Shown piece after piece: positions 1 to 5,759 of a DNA stretch of 7,111 nt. The first letter of the stretch is position 1, and each line of letters opens with the position of its first letter. The position numbers and the translations under genes are program-made. Source of the DNA: an uncultured Faecalibacterium sp. (GTDB lineage: Bacteria > Bacillota > Clostridia > Oscillospirales > Ruminococcaceae); the NCBI GenBank assembly GCA_934526125.1, contig CAKSZU010000090.1:1-7111 (forward strand), given 5' to 3'. The notes below the pieces were generated by a model. It had not been told where the DNA came from. It saw only the letters and a list, made by a program, of their open reading frames with translations, and did no database searches.

Positions 1-99
1 TGCGCAGCTTGCGGCAAGGCTTGCAAGGTTCCCTTCCAGCCCCGTGAGGACCGTCCGGTCTACTGCTCTGACTGCTTTGCTCGTATGAAGCAGAACTAA
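1..99 (+). CDS. CxxC-x17-CxxC zinc-binding domain protein, 3' end only
   Basis: The window opens inside this gene; only the last 32 codons and the TAA stop are present. The visible part has two CxxC pairs separated by exactly 17 residues (visible residues 1-4 and 22-25), with a PFQPREDRPVYC stretch leading into the second pair. This matches the CxxC-x17-CxxC domain found at the C-terminus of small zinc-ribbon proteins in Clostridia and other bacteria, where the four cysteines are expected to bind one zinc ion. The full-length relatives usually carry a second zinc-ribbon N-terminally, which would lie upstream of this window. Cellular role is unknown; the family is probably cytoplasmic. The reading frame is supported by the family match and by a strong terminator directly after the stop. 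Confidence 0.85.
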   Translation, partial: CAACGKACKVPFQPREDRPVYCSDCFARMKQN

Positions 100-125
100 G
101 CGCTGATTTTTCAAATCGGAACATG

Positions 126-161
126 GGCTCCCTCTGCCGTATGGCAGGGGGAGCCTTTTTT
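126..161 (+). terminator. Rho-independent terminator after the zinc-binding protein gene
   Basis: A 13-bp stem (126-138 with 143-155, one G.U wobble) closes a GTAT loop and is followed by six T (156-161). It isolates the upstream gene from the operon that starts at about 173. A smaller 7-bp hairpin (103-109 with 113-119) sits between the stop codon and this terminator. Confidence 0.93.
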
Positions 162-172
162 CACAAGAGGGG

Positions 173-202
173 TTGCAAAAATGCCTAGTAATAGGGTATA
201 GT
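173..202 (+). promoter_or_regulatory. Sigma-A-type promoter of the DUF1858-trmK-nif3-rqcH operon
   Basis: TTGCAA (173-178; 4 of 6 to consensus) and TATAGT (197-202; 5 of 6) are 18 bases apart. The site starts about 12 bases after the upstream terminator and lies about 50 bases ahead of the first start codon. A second TATAGG overlaps at 202-207, so the exact -10 box is uncertain. Confidence 0.65.
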
Positions 203-255
203 ATAGGTGAGCGGCCCATCGCCGCAAAATCACCCCGACAGAAAGGAAACCCATC

Positions 256-510
256 ATGTTTGATATTTTCAATATGCTCAAGAAGGACGAGGAGAAAAAG
301 CCCATGCAGGTGACCCGCGAGACCATCATCGGCGATATTCTGGATATGGACCAGACCACCGCACCCTATTTCATGGAGATCGGCATGCACTGCCTGGGCT
401 GCCCTGCCTCCCGCGGCGAGAGCATCGAGGAGGCCTGCGAGGTCCACGGCGTGGACTGCGACGAGCTGCTGGAGAAGCTGAACGCCCATCTGGCTTCCAA
501 GAAGGCCTGA
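256..510 (+). CDS. DUF1858 / hybrid-cluster-protein-associated redox disulfide domain protein
   Basis: This 84-residue protein contains the DUF1858 domain at about residues 17-80. The signature MHCLGCPAS carries a CxxC pair at C46 and C49, with further cysteines at C61 and C68. The family (TIGR03980 type) is named for its frequent occurrence near hybrid cluster protein genes and is presumed to do thiol-disulfide or metal-linked redox chemistry; its substrate is unknown. No signal peptide or membrane segment is visible, so it is probably cytoplasmic. The 256 start has an AAAGGAAA ribosome site 6 bases upstream. The ATG at 304 also has a good site (AGGAG, 290-294) and would give a 68-residue protein that begins where the domain begins, so the charged N-terminal extension may not always be made. 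It is the first gene of an operon; trmK begins immediately after its stop. Confidence 0.88.
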   Translation: MFDIFNMLKKDEEKKPMQVTRETIIGDILDMDQTTAPYFMEIGMHCLGCPASRGESIEEACEVHGVDCDELLEKLNAHLASKKA

Positions 511-1158
511 GTGCTGCCCGCACTGGATGCGCGCCTGTCTGCGGCAGCGGAGCTGGTGCTGCCGGGCAAACCGGTGGCGGATATCGGCTGCGACCACGGC
601 AAGCTGACCGCGGTGCTGGCGGCTTCGGGCAGGTACCCGAAAGTCATCGGGGCAGATCTGCGCCCCGGGCCGCTGGCCCGGGCGGAACAGACGCTGGAAC
701 ATGCAGGATGCAAAGACCGCGCTGAGCTTCGGCTCGGCGACGGTCTTTCTGTGTTGTCGCCGGGCGAGGTGGGCACCATCGTGCTGGCGGGCGTGTCGGC
801 ACAGACCACCTGGGAGATCCTGGAACAGGCCCCCTGGGTGTTCACGGTGGGCGGCCCCCGGCTGGTGATGATCCCGGCCACCCGCCACAGCGACCTGCGG
901 CGCTGGCTGTGGGAACACGGCTTTGAACTGAAGGCGGACCGCCCCGTGCAGGCCGCAGGCCGCTGGTATGCCGTGATGGCGGCGGAGTACACCGGCGAGG
1001 TGCATGCGCCGACCTTTGCGGAGTGCCTGTTCGGCAAAACCGCCGACTGGCCCGAGAGCGCGGGCTACGCCGCGTGGCAGAAGGCCAAGCTTCCCCGTCT
1101 CCGGCTGGGCGTGCCGGACGGAACGGAGCTGGCAAGAGAAATGGATGAATTATTATGA
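511..1158 (+). CDS. trmK: tRNA (adenine(22)-N1)-methyltransferase family protein
   Basis: TrmK uses S-adenosylmethionine to methylate N1 of adenine 22 in bacterial tRNAs. The 215-residue protein shows the Rossmann-type fold in order: motif I VADIGCDHGKLT (residues 22-33), an acidic SAM-ribose position at D49 in GADLRPGPL, and GDGL at 76-79. A short C-terminal helical part from about 165 is a little shorter than in B. subtilis TrmK (about 237 residues). The loop that in relatives reads roughly D-T-I-V-I-A-G-M-G-G is here G-T-I-V-L-A-G-V-S-A (residues 88-97), an unusual change near the active site. The start is GTG, directly after the upstream TGA, with AGAAGG (500-505) as ribosome site inside the upstream gene. 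The stop overlaps the next start as ATGA, implying translational coupling. The trmK-nif3 order is the same as yqfN-yqfO in Bacillus, which supports the call. Confidence 0.85.
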   Translation: MLPALDARLSAAAELVLPGKPVADIGCDHGKLTAVLAASGRYPKVIGADLRPGPLARAEQTLEHAGCKDRAELRLGDGLSVLSPGEVGTIVLAGVSAQTTWEILEQAPWVFTVGGPRLVMIPATRHSDLRRWLWEHGFELKADRPVQAAGRWYAVMAAEYTGEVHAPTFAECLFGKTADWPESAGYAAWQKAKLPRLRLGVPDGTELAREMDELL

Positions 1159-1931
1159 GTACGATCCAGGATATTTATCAGGAGATGCAGCGCATCGCGC
1201 CGCTGGAGCTGGCGGAGAGCTGGGACAACCCCGGCCTGCTGGTGGACTGCGGCGGGGAAGTCCGCCGGGTGCTGGTGGCGCTGGATATCACCCCGGAAGT
1301 GACGGAAGAGGCCGCCGAAAAAGGCTGCCAGCTGATCGTGTCCCATCACCCGGTCATCTTCAGCCCGCTGAAAAAGCTCAGCGGGCAGGATGTGCCTTTC
1401 CGGCTGGTGCAGAAGGGCATCTCTGCCATCTGCATGCACACCAATCTGGATGCAGCCGAGGGCGGGGTCAATGAGGTGCTGGCCGGGATCTTCGGGATGC
1501 GGAACTGGGAACCCTTCGCTGAAGGCTGCGGCCGGGTGGGGGAGATCGACCCCATCCCGGTGCCGGAGCTGGCCCGGAAGGCACAGGCGGAGCTGGGAGC
1601 CCGGTGCAGCCTGCCCAAGGACGGCCCGGCCGTGCAGGTGAAGTTTGCCGATGCCGGGAAGCCGGTGCGGCGGCTGGCGGTCATCAGCGGGGCAGGCGGC
1701 AGCCTGTTCGAGGATGCCCTTGCCATGGGTGCGGACTGCCTGCTGACCGGCGAGGCCAACCATCACCACGCCATCGATGCCGCCCGGCTGGGGCTGTCCC
1801 TGATCGCGGCGGGCCACTACGCCACCGAGTTCCCGGTGACGGCTGCCGTGGCGGAAAAGCTGCGGGCGGTTTTCCCGGAGGTGGAAGTGCTGGTGAGTAC
1901 GGAGAACCGGGACCCTTATACTTATTTATAA
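1155..1931 (+). CDS. Nif3-like dinuclear metal centre hexameric protein
   Basis: This 258-residue protein belongs to the Nif3/YbgI/YqfO family, toroidal homohexamers with a two-metal site in each subunit. Annotation pipelines often label it GTP cyclohydrolase I type 2, but its in vivo substrate is unsettled. Expected metal ligands are present: the SHHP pair H64/H65, D99 in HTNLDAAEGG, and H221 and E225 in GHYATEFP. Other family marks are WDNPGLLV (23-30), SGAGGS (178-183), TGEANHHH (198-205) and the terminal TENRDPYTYL. The length matches the short form without the PII-like insertion carried by B. subtilis YqfO (about 370 residues). No signal peptide is visible. The start overlaps the trmK stop as ATGA and has only a weak AAGAGAA far upstream, so translation probably depends on coupling from trmK. 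Confidence 0.92.
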   Translation: MSTIQDIYQEMQRIAPLELAESWDNPGLLVDCGGEVRRVLVALDITPEVTEEAAEKGCQLIVSHHPVIFSPLKKLSGQDVPFRLVQKGISAICMHTNLDAAEGGVNEVLAGIFGMRNWEPFAEGCGRVGEIDPIPVPELARKAQAELGARCSLPKDGPAVQVKFADAGKPVRRLAVISGAGGSLFEDALAMGADCLLTGEANHHHAIDAARLGLSLIAAGHYATEFPVTAAVAEKLRAVFPEVEVLVSTENRDPYTYL

Positions 1932-1946
1932 AAAGAGGTAACACAC

Positions 1947-3704
1947 ATGGCATTGGATGCTGCGACCCTGGCCCTGACGGCGGGAGAGCTGAAAAAGATC
2001 CTGGTCGATGCCAAGATCGCAAAATTGTTTGAGCCGACCCGCGACGAGCTGGTGCTGACCCTGCGGACCCGGACGGATACCTATGCGCTGCTGCTGTCGG
2101 CCCGCAGCGGCTCAGCCCGGGTCTGCCTGACGGAGGAGAGCTTCGAGAACCCGGAGACCCCGCCGTCCTTCTGTATGCTGATGCGCAAGCACCTGACCGG
2201 TGGGCGTCTCATCGACGTCCGGATGGAGCCGGGGGACCGCATCGTCTACTTCGAGTTCCTGTGCACCAACGAGATGGGCGATCTCGTGCACAATATCCTC
2301 TGCGCCGAGCTCATGGGCCGCTACTCCAATCTGGTCCTGGTGCAGGACGGCCGGATCATCGATGCGTTGAAGCGGGTGGACTTTGAGGACAGCGATGTCC
2401 GGCAGCTGCTGCCGGGCCTGCCCTACACGGTGCCCCCCAAGCCCGCCCGGCCGGATTTCCTGCAGGTGAGCGCGGCGTCCATCGTGGCGGCGGCCTGCCA
2501 GCGGGATCTTCCGGTGGCGGATGCCCTGAACAAGACGGTGGCCGGTGTGGGCCCCGTGGTCTGCCGGGAAGCGGCATGGCGGGCCTTTGACGGCGAACAT
2601 CTGCTGGCCAACGAGCTGACCGACGCCCAGAAGCGGAAGCTGATGGCGGCCATCGATGAACTGAAGGAGTGCCACGATCAGGACGGCTGTCCCTGCAGCG
2701 TCACCGACCCGGAGGGCAAGCCGGTGGAGTTCACCTTCTTCCGGCCGCAGCAGTACGGCGGCGGTTACCAGATCCGGGAGTGGCCCTCCTTCAACGCCAT
2801 GCTGGAAGGGTACTACGCCGAGAAGGACCGCGCCGAGCGTCTGCGCACCAAGAGCAAGGAACTCCACAAGGCCGTCCACAATATGTACGAGCGCGCCGTC
2901 CGCAAGCAGGCGGCCCGGCAGGAAGAACTGGCGGCCAGCGGAAAAAGCGAGAAGCTGCGGCTCTACGGCGAGCTGCTGTCCGCCAACCTCTATCTGGCCC
3001 AGAAGGGGATGAAGAGCATCACCGTGCCCAACTGGTACGATGAGGGAAAAGAAGTCACCATCCCGCTGGACCTGCGGTATACCCCGAGCCAGAACGCTCA
3101 GAACTTCTTCAAGAACTATAAGAAGAAGCAGACTGCTGCGCGGATGCTGGTGGACCTGCTGGCCGAGGGCGAAAAGGAGATCGCCTATCTCGAAACCGTT
3201 CTGTACGAGGTGGAGTCTGCTTCCGGCGAGGCGGCCCTCAACGAGATCCGGGCCGAGCTGAAGAGCCAGGGCTATCTCAAGTACTACAAGCAGCGGGACA
3301 AGCGCCAGAAACCGGCGGATTTCCTGCGCTTTGTGTCCAGCGACGGGTTTGAGATCTTGGTGGGCCGGAACAATGCCCAGAACGATAAGCTCACCCTCCA
3401 CACCGCCCGCGGCAAGGACCTGTGGTTCCATGTGCAGAAAGCCCCCGGCAGCCATGTGGTGGTCATGAGCCGGGGCGAGGACATCCCCGACACCACCAAG
3501 CAGGAAGCGGCAGAGCTGGCTGTGCTCTATTCCAGCACCTTCAAGGCGGGCACCGGCGCAAAGGTCGCGGTGGACACTACCGAGGTGAAGAACATCTGGA
3601 AGGCCAACGGCGCCAAGCCCGGCATGGTGCTGTATGAGGTATACACCACCGTGTACGTCACGCCGAGGGAAGATCTGGCGGAGATGCTGAAACAGAAAAC
3701 GTAA
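1947..3704 (+). CDS. rqcH: NFACT family protein, Rqc2 homologue RqcH
   Basis: RqcH binds stalled 50S subunits carrying peptidyl-tRNA and recruits tRNA-Ala to add C-terminal alanine tails that mark the nascent chain for degradation. Older annotations call it fibronectin-binding protein FbpA. The 585 residues show the full NFACT layout. The N-terminal NFACT-N domain includes PPSFCMLMRKHL (72-83), the D97-R98 pair in PGDRIV, and ELMGRYSNLVLV. Helix-hairpin-helix-like segments follow at about 180-245, then a long charged coiled coil (about 290-440). The C-terminal NFACT-R domain has GRNNAQND (473-480), DLWFHV (491-496) and PGSHVV (500-505). D97-R98 falls at the same number as the DR motif reported essential for alanine tailing in B. 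subtilis RqcH, so the protein is probably active. The ribosome site AGAGG (1934-1938) is 8 bases from the ATG and 3 bases after the nif3 stop. Last gene of its operon. Confidence 0.95.
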   Translation: MALDAATLALTAGELKKILVDAKIAKLFEPTRDELVLTLRTRTDTYALLLSARSGSARVCLTEESFENPETPPSFCMLMRKHLTGGRLIDVRMEPGDRIVYFEFLCTNEMGDLVHNILCAELMGRYSNLVLVQDGRIIDALKRVDFEDSDVRQLLPGLPYTVPPKPARPDFLQVSAASIVAAACQRDLPVADALNKTVAGVGPVVCREAAWRAFDGEHLLANELTDAQKRKLMAAIDELKECHDQDGCPCSVTDPEGKPVEFTFFRPQQYGGGYQIREWPSFNAMLEGYYAEKDRAERLRTKSKELHKAVHNMYERAVRKQAARQEELAASGKSEKLRLYGELLSANLYLAQKGMKSITVPNWYDEGKEVTIPLDLRYTPSQNAQNFFKNYKKKQTAARMLVDLLAEGEKEIAYLETVLYEVESASGEAALNEIRAELKSQGYLKYYKQRDKRQKPADFLRFVSSDGFEILVGRNNAQNDKLTLHTARGKDLWFHVQKAPGSHVVVMSRGEDIPDTTKQEAAELAVLYSSTFKAGTGAKVAVDTTEVKNIWKANGAKPGMVLYEVYTTVYVTPREDLAEMLKQKT

Positions 3705-3709
3705 ACCAC

Positions 3710-3745
3710 CGGAGCCATCGGAAAAAGATGGCTCCGAATTTTTTT
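3710..3745 (+). terminator. Rho-independent terminator of the rqcH operon
   Basis: A 10-bp perfect stem (3710-3719 with 3727-3736) closes a 7-base A-rich loop and is followed, after AA, by seven T (3739-3745). It begins 6 bases after the rqcH stop and ends the four-gene unit. Confidence 0.93.
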
Positions 3746-3750
3746 GGAAG

Positions 3751-3780
3751 GGAAAAACACTTGGCCCCTGCCGTTCGTCT
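3751..3780 (+). promoter_or_regulatory. Possible ECF-type promoter of the sigma factor operon
   Basis: GGAAAAAC (3751-3758) resembles the AAC-containing -35 box of ECF promoters, and CGTC (3776-3779) matches the common ECF -10 core; they are 17 bases apart. The site lies between the terminator and the ribosome site of the sigma gene, as expected for a self-activated sigma operon. No convincing sigma-A promoter was found here: TTGGCC at 3761 has no well-spaced -10 box. The motifs are short and could be chance. Confidence 0.3.
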
Positions 3781-3819
3781 TACAGACAGAAGCCCGCTGA
3801 GGAGAAAGGAGGAAGGCCC

Positions 3820-4305
3820 ATGTGGGAGTGGATGTACGAGGGATTCTGGGACAAGCTGGAACACTTTTGTTACAAGCTCTGCCGGGAGGAAAGCCGGGCC
3901 GAGGACCTGACGCAGGAAGTTTTCCTGAAAGCACTGCAGAACCGGGAGCTGCTGGACAGCTTCAACCAACGGCAGTGCAAGGCGTGGCTGTTTGCCACGG
4001 CACGGAACCTGTACTGCGACCAGCTCCGCCGGAAAATGAAAGAGGAAAGCCTCATGAGAGAAATGCTTCCGGAGGGGGACGAGGAACCGCCGGACGAAAC
4101 GGCAGAAGCGGCGCTGGGCACCGTGGATCTGGAAACGCTGCTGGAATTGCTGGACCCTTTGGACCGGGCGATGTTTACGCTGCGTTATGAAGAAGGCTAT
4201 AACGCCAGTGAGCTGAGCAAAATATTCCATCTGCCCCCCGGAACCGTCCGTGCCCGCCTGATGAAAGCACGTACTTTGCTGAGAAAAAATCTGTTGGAGG
4301 AATGA
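3820..4305 (+). CDS. RNA polymerase sigma-70 family factor, ECF-type (regions 2 and 4)
   Basis: This 161-residue protein has only sigma regions 2 and 4, the ECF (group 4) plan. Region 2 covers about residues 8-72, with EDLTQEVFLKAL (28-39), typical of core-binding region 2.2, and AWLFATARNLYCDQLRR (55-71), which forms regions 2.3-2.4 for melting and -10 recognition. An acidic linker (about 75-103) joins region 4 at about 104-158, where YNASELSKIFHLPPGTVRAR (127-146) forms the helix-turn-helix that reads the -35 box. The ATG at 3820 is chosen because a near-perfect AAAGGAGG (3805-3812) sits 7 bases upstream; the ATG at 3832 is less well placed. The next gene starts 3 bases after the stop, so the two are co-transcribed. 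No anti-sigma factor with a membrane segment or zinc motif is encoded next to it. The regulon is unknown. Confidence 0.9.
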   Translation: MWEWMYEGFWDKLEHFCYKLCREESRAEDLTQEVFLKALQNRELLDSFNQRQCKAWLFATARNLYCDQLRRKMKEESLMREMLPEGDEEPPDETAEAALGTVDLETLLELLDPLDRAMFTLRYEEGYNASELSKIFHLPPGTVRARLMKARTLLRKNLLEE

Positions 4306-4308
4306 ACC

Positions 4309-5490
4309 ATGAAAGACCTGAGTGTGAACGCTGTTGTGCTGGACCTGCGCAAACTGAGCCAAGAGACGCTGGATGCTTATGAAAAATGCTCCATGAATGC
4401 GGCGGTGGCGCTGACCACCCCCCGTGTGCAGGGGCTGCTGGCAGAAAAGGGGGTCCGGCTGAACGTGACATCCTGCATCAATGAAGAGAATCTGTCCGTG
4501 AAGGTAAATGCCCTCAACGGGAAAGTGACGCTGGACGACACCGGGGTGCCGGAGGGAAAGGTGGTGCTGGTGGTGAACGGCATCCTGACCCTCAAGCCGG
4601 AGGCAGCGGCAGCTCTGGAACATTACGAGAAGATCATGGTGAACGGCAAGCTGTACTGCCCGGCATCCTTGGCTTCCGCTGCGCTTTCCAAGTGTTCGGT
4701 AAACGGCGAGGTCAGCATCTACCCGGATGAGGCGGTGGTCCTGAACGGCGTGGTGAAACTGGACCGGAGCTTCTTGTTCCGGGCGCAGCCGAAGCTCTAC
4801 TGGACCGACTGGATGTTTGTGGCGGTGGACCCGAAGCTGGATGCCCCGGCACTGGCGGCCAGCGGGGCGACCTTTGCCGGGCGGAAAGCCGTCCTTACCG
4901 AGAGCAACGCCAAGGTGCTGGCCCCGCTGTTCGCCGATGATACGGAGCTGATGATCCTGCCGGACGGCACGGCGGTGCTGGAAGACGATCTGGAACTCAG
5001 CGCCGGGACCCTGCGCCGCTACGGCACCCGGCTCTATGTGGCCGGGGATGTGACAGTGCCGGAAGGAGCCGAGGAGCTGCTGGGCCGGATGGAGTACCTC
5101 CATGTGGCGGGAGATGTGCTGCTGCCGGCTGCGCTGGAGGAGGCATTCTATGGCATTCCCGATCTGGAATATGGCTCCCTGCGGGTGCTTTTGGGCCACG
5201 CCATCGTGGGCAGCCCCCAGATGAAGCTGGGAAAGGCCATGCTGGACCTGTACCCCCAAGGCGTGACCTGCGTGGACTGCGCCATGGTGGGGCTGGAGGA
5301 AACGCTGGAGCCGGACGTCATTGCAAAGAAGCTCCGCTTTGACAGCTGCGCTTTGGTCCGCTGCACCGAGGCACAGGAAAATGCCGTCCTCGCCGTATCC
5401 AAAGATGTGGCAAAAGTTCAGGTGAGAGATCTCAGACCGGAGGATGAACAGGAGACGGTCCGTATGAACGGCGTCTGCCTTTGCCTGTAA
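4309..5490 (+). CDS. Repeat protein co-transcribed with the ECF sigma factor; predicted beta-solenoid, function unknown
   Basis: I do not recognise this 393-residue family with certainty. It has no signal peptide or membrane segment, so it is predicted cytoplasmic. The N-terminal half contains an imperfect repeat around Asn-Gly followed by alternating hydrophobic residues: LNGKVTL (69-75), VNGILTLKP (89-97), VNGKLYCP (111-118), VNGEVSIYP (131-139) and LNGVVKL (145-151). Spacing is mostly 20-22 residues, ending in 14. A related pair, LYVAGDVTVP and LHVAGDVLLP, recurs 22 residues apart (V244 and V266). Such short beta-strand repeats suggest a right-handed beta-solenoid, as in bactofilins, but this is inferred from the pattern only. 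There are ten cysteines, six of them after residue 320, including C321-x2-C324 and a CLCL end. The ribosome site GGAGG (4296-4300) lies in the end of the sigma gene. Its position fits a regulator or effector of that sigma factor; scaffold or sensor roles are equally open. Confidence 0.85.
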   Translation: MKDLSVNAVVLDLRKLSQETLDAYEKCSMNAAVALTTPRVQGLLAEKGVRLNVTSCINEENLSVKVNALNGKVTLDDTGVPEGKVVLVVNGILTLKPEAAAALEHYEKIMVNGKLYCPASLASAALSKCSVNGEVSIYPDEAVVLNGVVKLDRSFLFRAQPKLYWTDWMFVAVDPKLDAPALAASGATFAGRKAVLTESNAKVLAPLFADDTELMILPDGTAVLEDDLELSAGTLRRYGTRLYVAGDVTVPEGAEELLGRMEYLHVAGDVLLPAALEEAFYGIPDLEYGSLRVLLGHAIVGSPQMKLGKAMLDLYPQGVTCVDCAMVGLEETLEPDVIAKKLRFDSCALVRCTEAQENAVLAVSKDVAKVQVRDLRPEDEQETVRMNGVCLCL

Positions 5491-5578
5491 AACGGCAGCC
5501 CTGGTCCCCGCGTTACCTTATATAAGACCCGCAGGAGCTTTGTGCATCCTCCCTGCGCCCTCCCGCCTGCGAAAGCAG

Positions 5579-5601
5579 TGCCCTCCGGGAGGGCATTTTT
5601 T
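5579..5601 (+). terminator. Rho-independent terminator of the sigma/repeat-protein operon
   Basis: A 7-bp stem (5579-5585 with 5589-5595) with a CGG loop is followed by six T (5596-5601). It is 88 bases after the stop. The GC-rich 3' untranslated stretch before it (5491-5578) holds a weak bulged hairpin (GCAGG at 5531-5535 with CCTGC at about 5551-5556) and no open frame of interest. Confidence 0.85.
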
Positions 5602-5665
5602 GTTTACAGGCTCAACAAAAGAATGCACTGTGACTTGTGCAGGTCTCTGAAAAACAGCTCATACC

Positions 5666-5696
5666 TTGACAAGACATATGGGGGGGGGGGGATAAT
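5666..5696 (+). promoter_or_regulatory. Sigma-A promoter with a G12 tract in its spacer, ahead of the lipoprotein gene
   Basis: A perfect TTGACA (5666-5671) is followed by ACAT-AT and twelve consecutive G (5680-5691), and then by GATAAT (5691-5696), 5 of 6 to the TATAAT consensus. The spacer is 19 bases, whereas 17 is optimal. Because the G run fills most of the spacer, slippage by one or two bases would change promoter strength directly. Transcription would begin near 5703 and leave a leader of about 57 bases. Alternative -10 readings (TAATGT at 5693, TAAAAT at 5698) have worse spacing, at 21 and 26. Confidence 0.7.
5680..5691. repeat. Homopolymer tract of 12 G
   Basis: Twelve uninterrupted G, by far the longest single-base run in the window. 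Runs of this length mutate in length by polymerase slippage. It lies in the promoter spacer of the lipoprotein gene. A six-G run (5725-5730) follows 33 bases downstream. Confidence 0.9.
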
Positions 5697-5744
5697 GTAA
5701 AATGACCTCTGTTATTTTGCGGCAGGGGGGTAATGTTTTGATCC

Positions 5745-5752
5745 GGGAGGGG
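5745..5752 (+). promoter_or_regulatory. Ribosome binding site fixing the lipoprotein start
   Basis: GGGAGGGG, containing GGAGG (5746-5750), ends 7 bases before the ATG at 5760. It favours that start over the in-frame ATG at 5772, which would remove the positively charged MKRN head of the signal peptide but keep the twin arginines. Confidence 0.75.
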
Positions 5753-5759
5753 AATTTTT

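Noticed and set aside
366..1037. A 223-codon open frame on the - strand across the DUF1858 gene and trmK
   Set aside because: It is Ser/Arg/Pro-rich without domains and overlaps two recognised genes; typical shadow frame.
2112..3455. A 447-codon open frame on the - strand within rqcH
   Set aside because: It is entirely antisense to a gene with clear NFACT motifs, and its product resembles no family I recognise.
3658..5259. A 533-codon open frame on the - strand across the sigma and repeat-protein genes
   Set aside because: Its product is rich in His, Gln and Arg with no recognisable domain, it lies antisense to well-supported genes with good ribosome sites, and it would run through the rqcH terminator. 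It is a by-product of GC-rich codons.
5531..5601. A possible small RNA ending at the terminator at 5579-5601
   Set aside because: The hairpin upstream is weak and bulged, and no -35 box is found at a proper distance from the TATATAAG-like sequence near 5520; a 3' untranslated region explains it.
5624..5641. Inverted repeat TGCAC/GTGCA upstream of the lipoprotein promoter as an operator
   Set aside because: Only 5 bp with an 8-base loop; expected by chance at this length.
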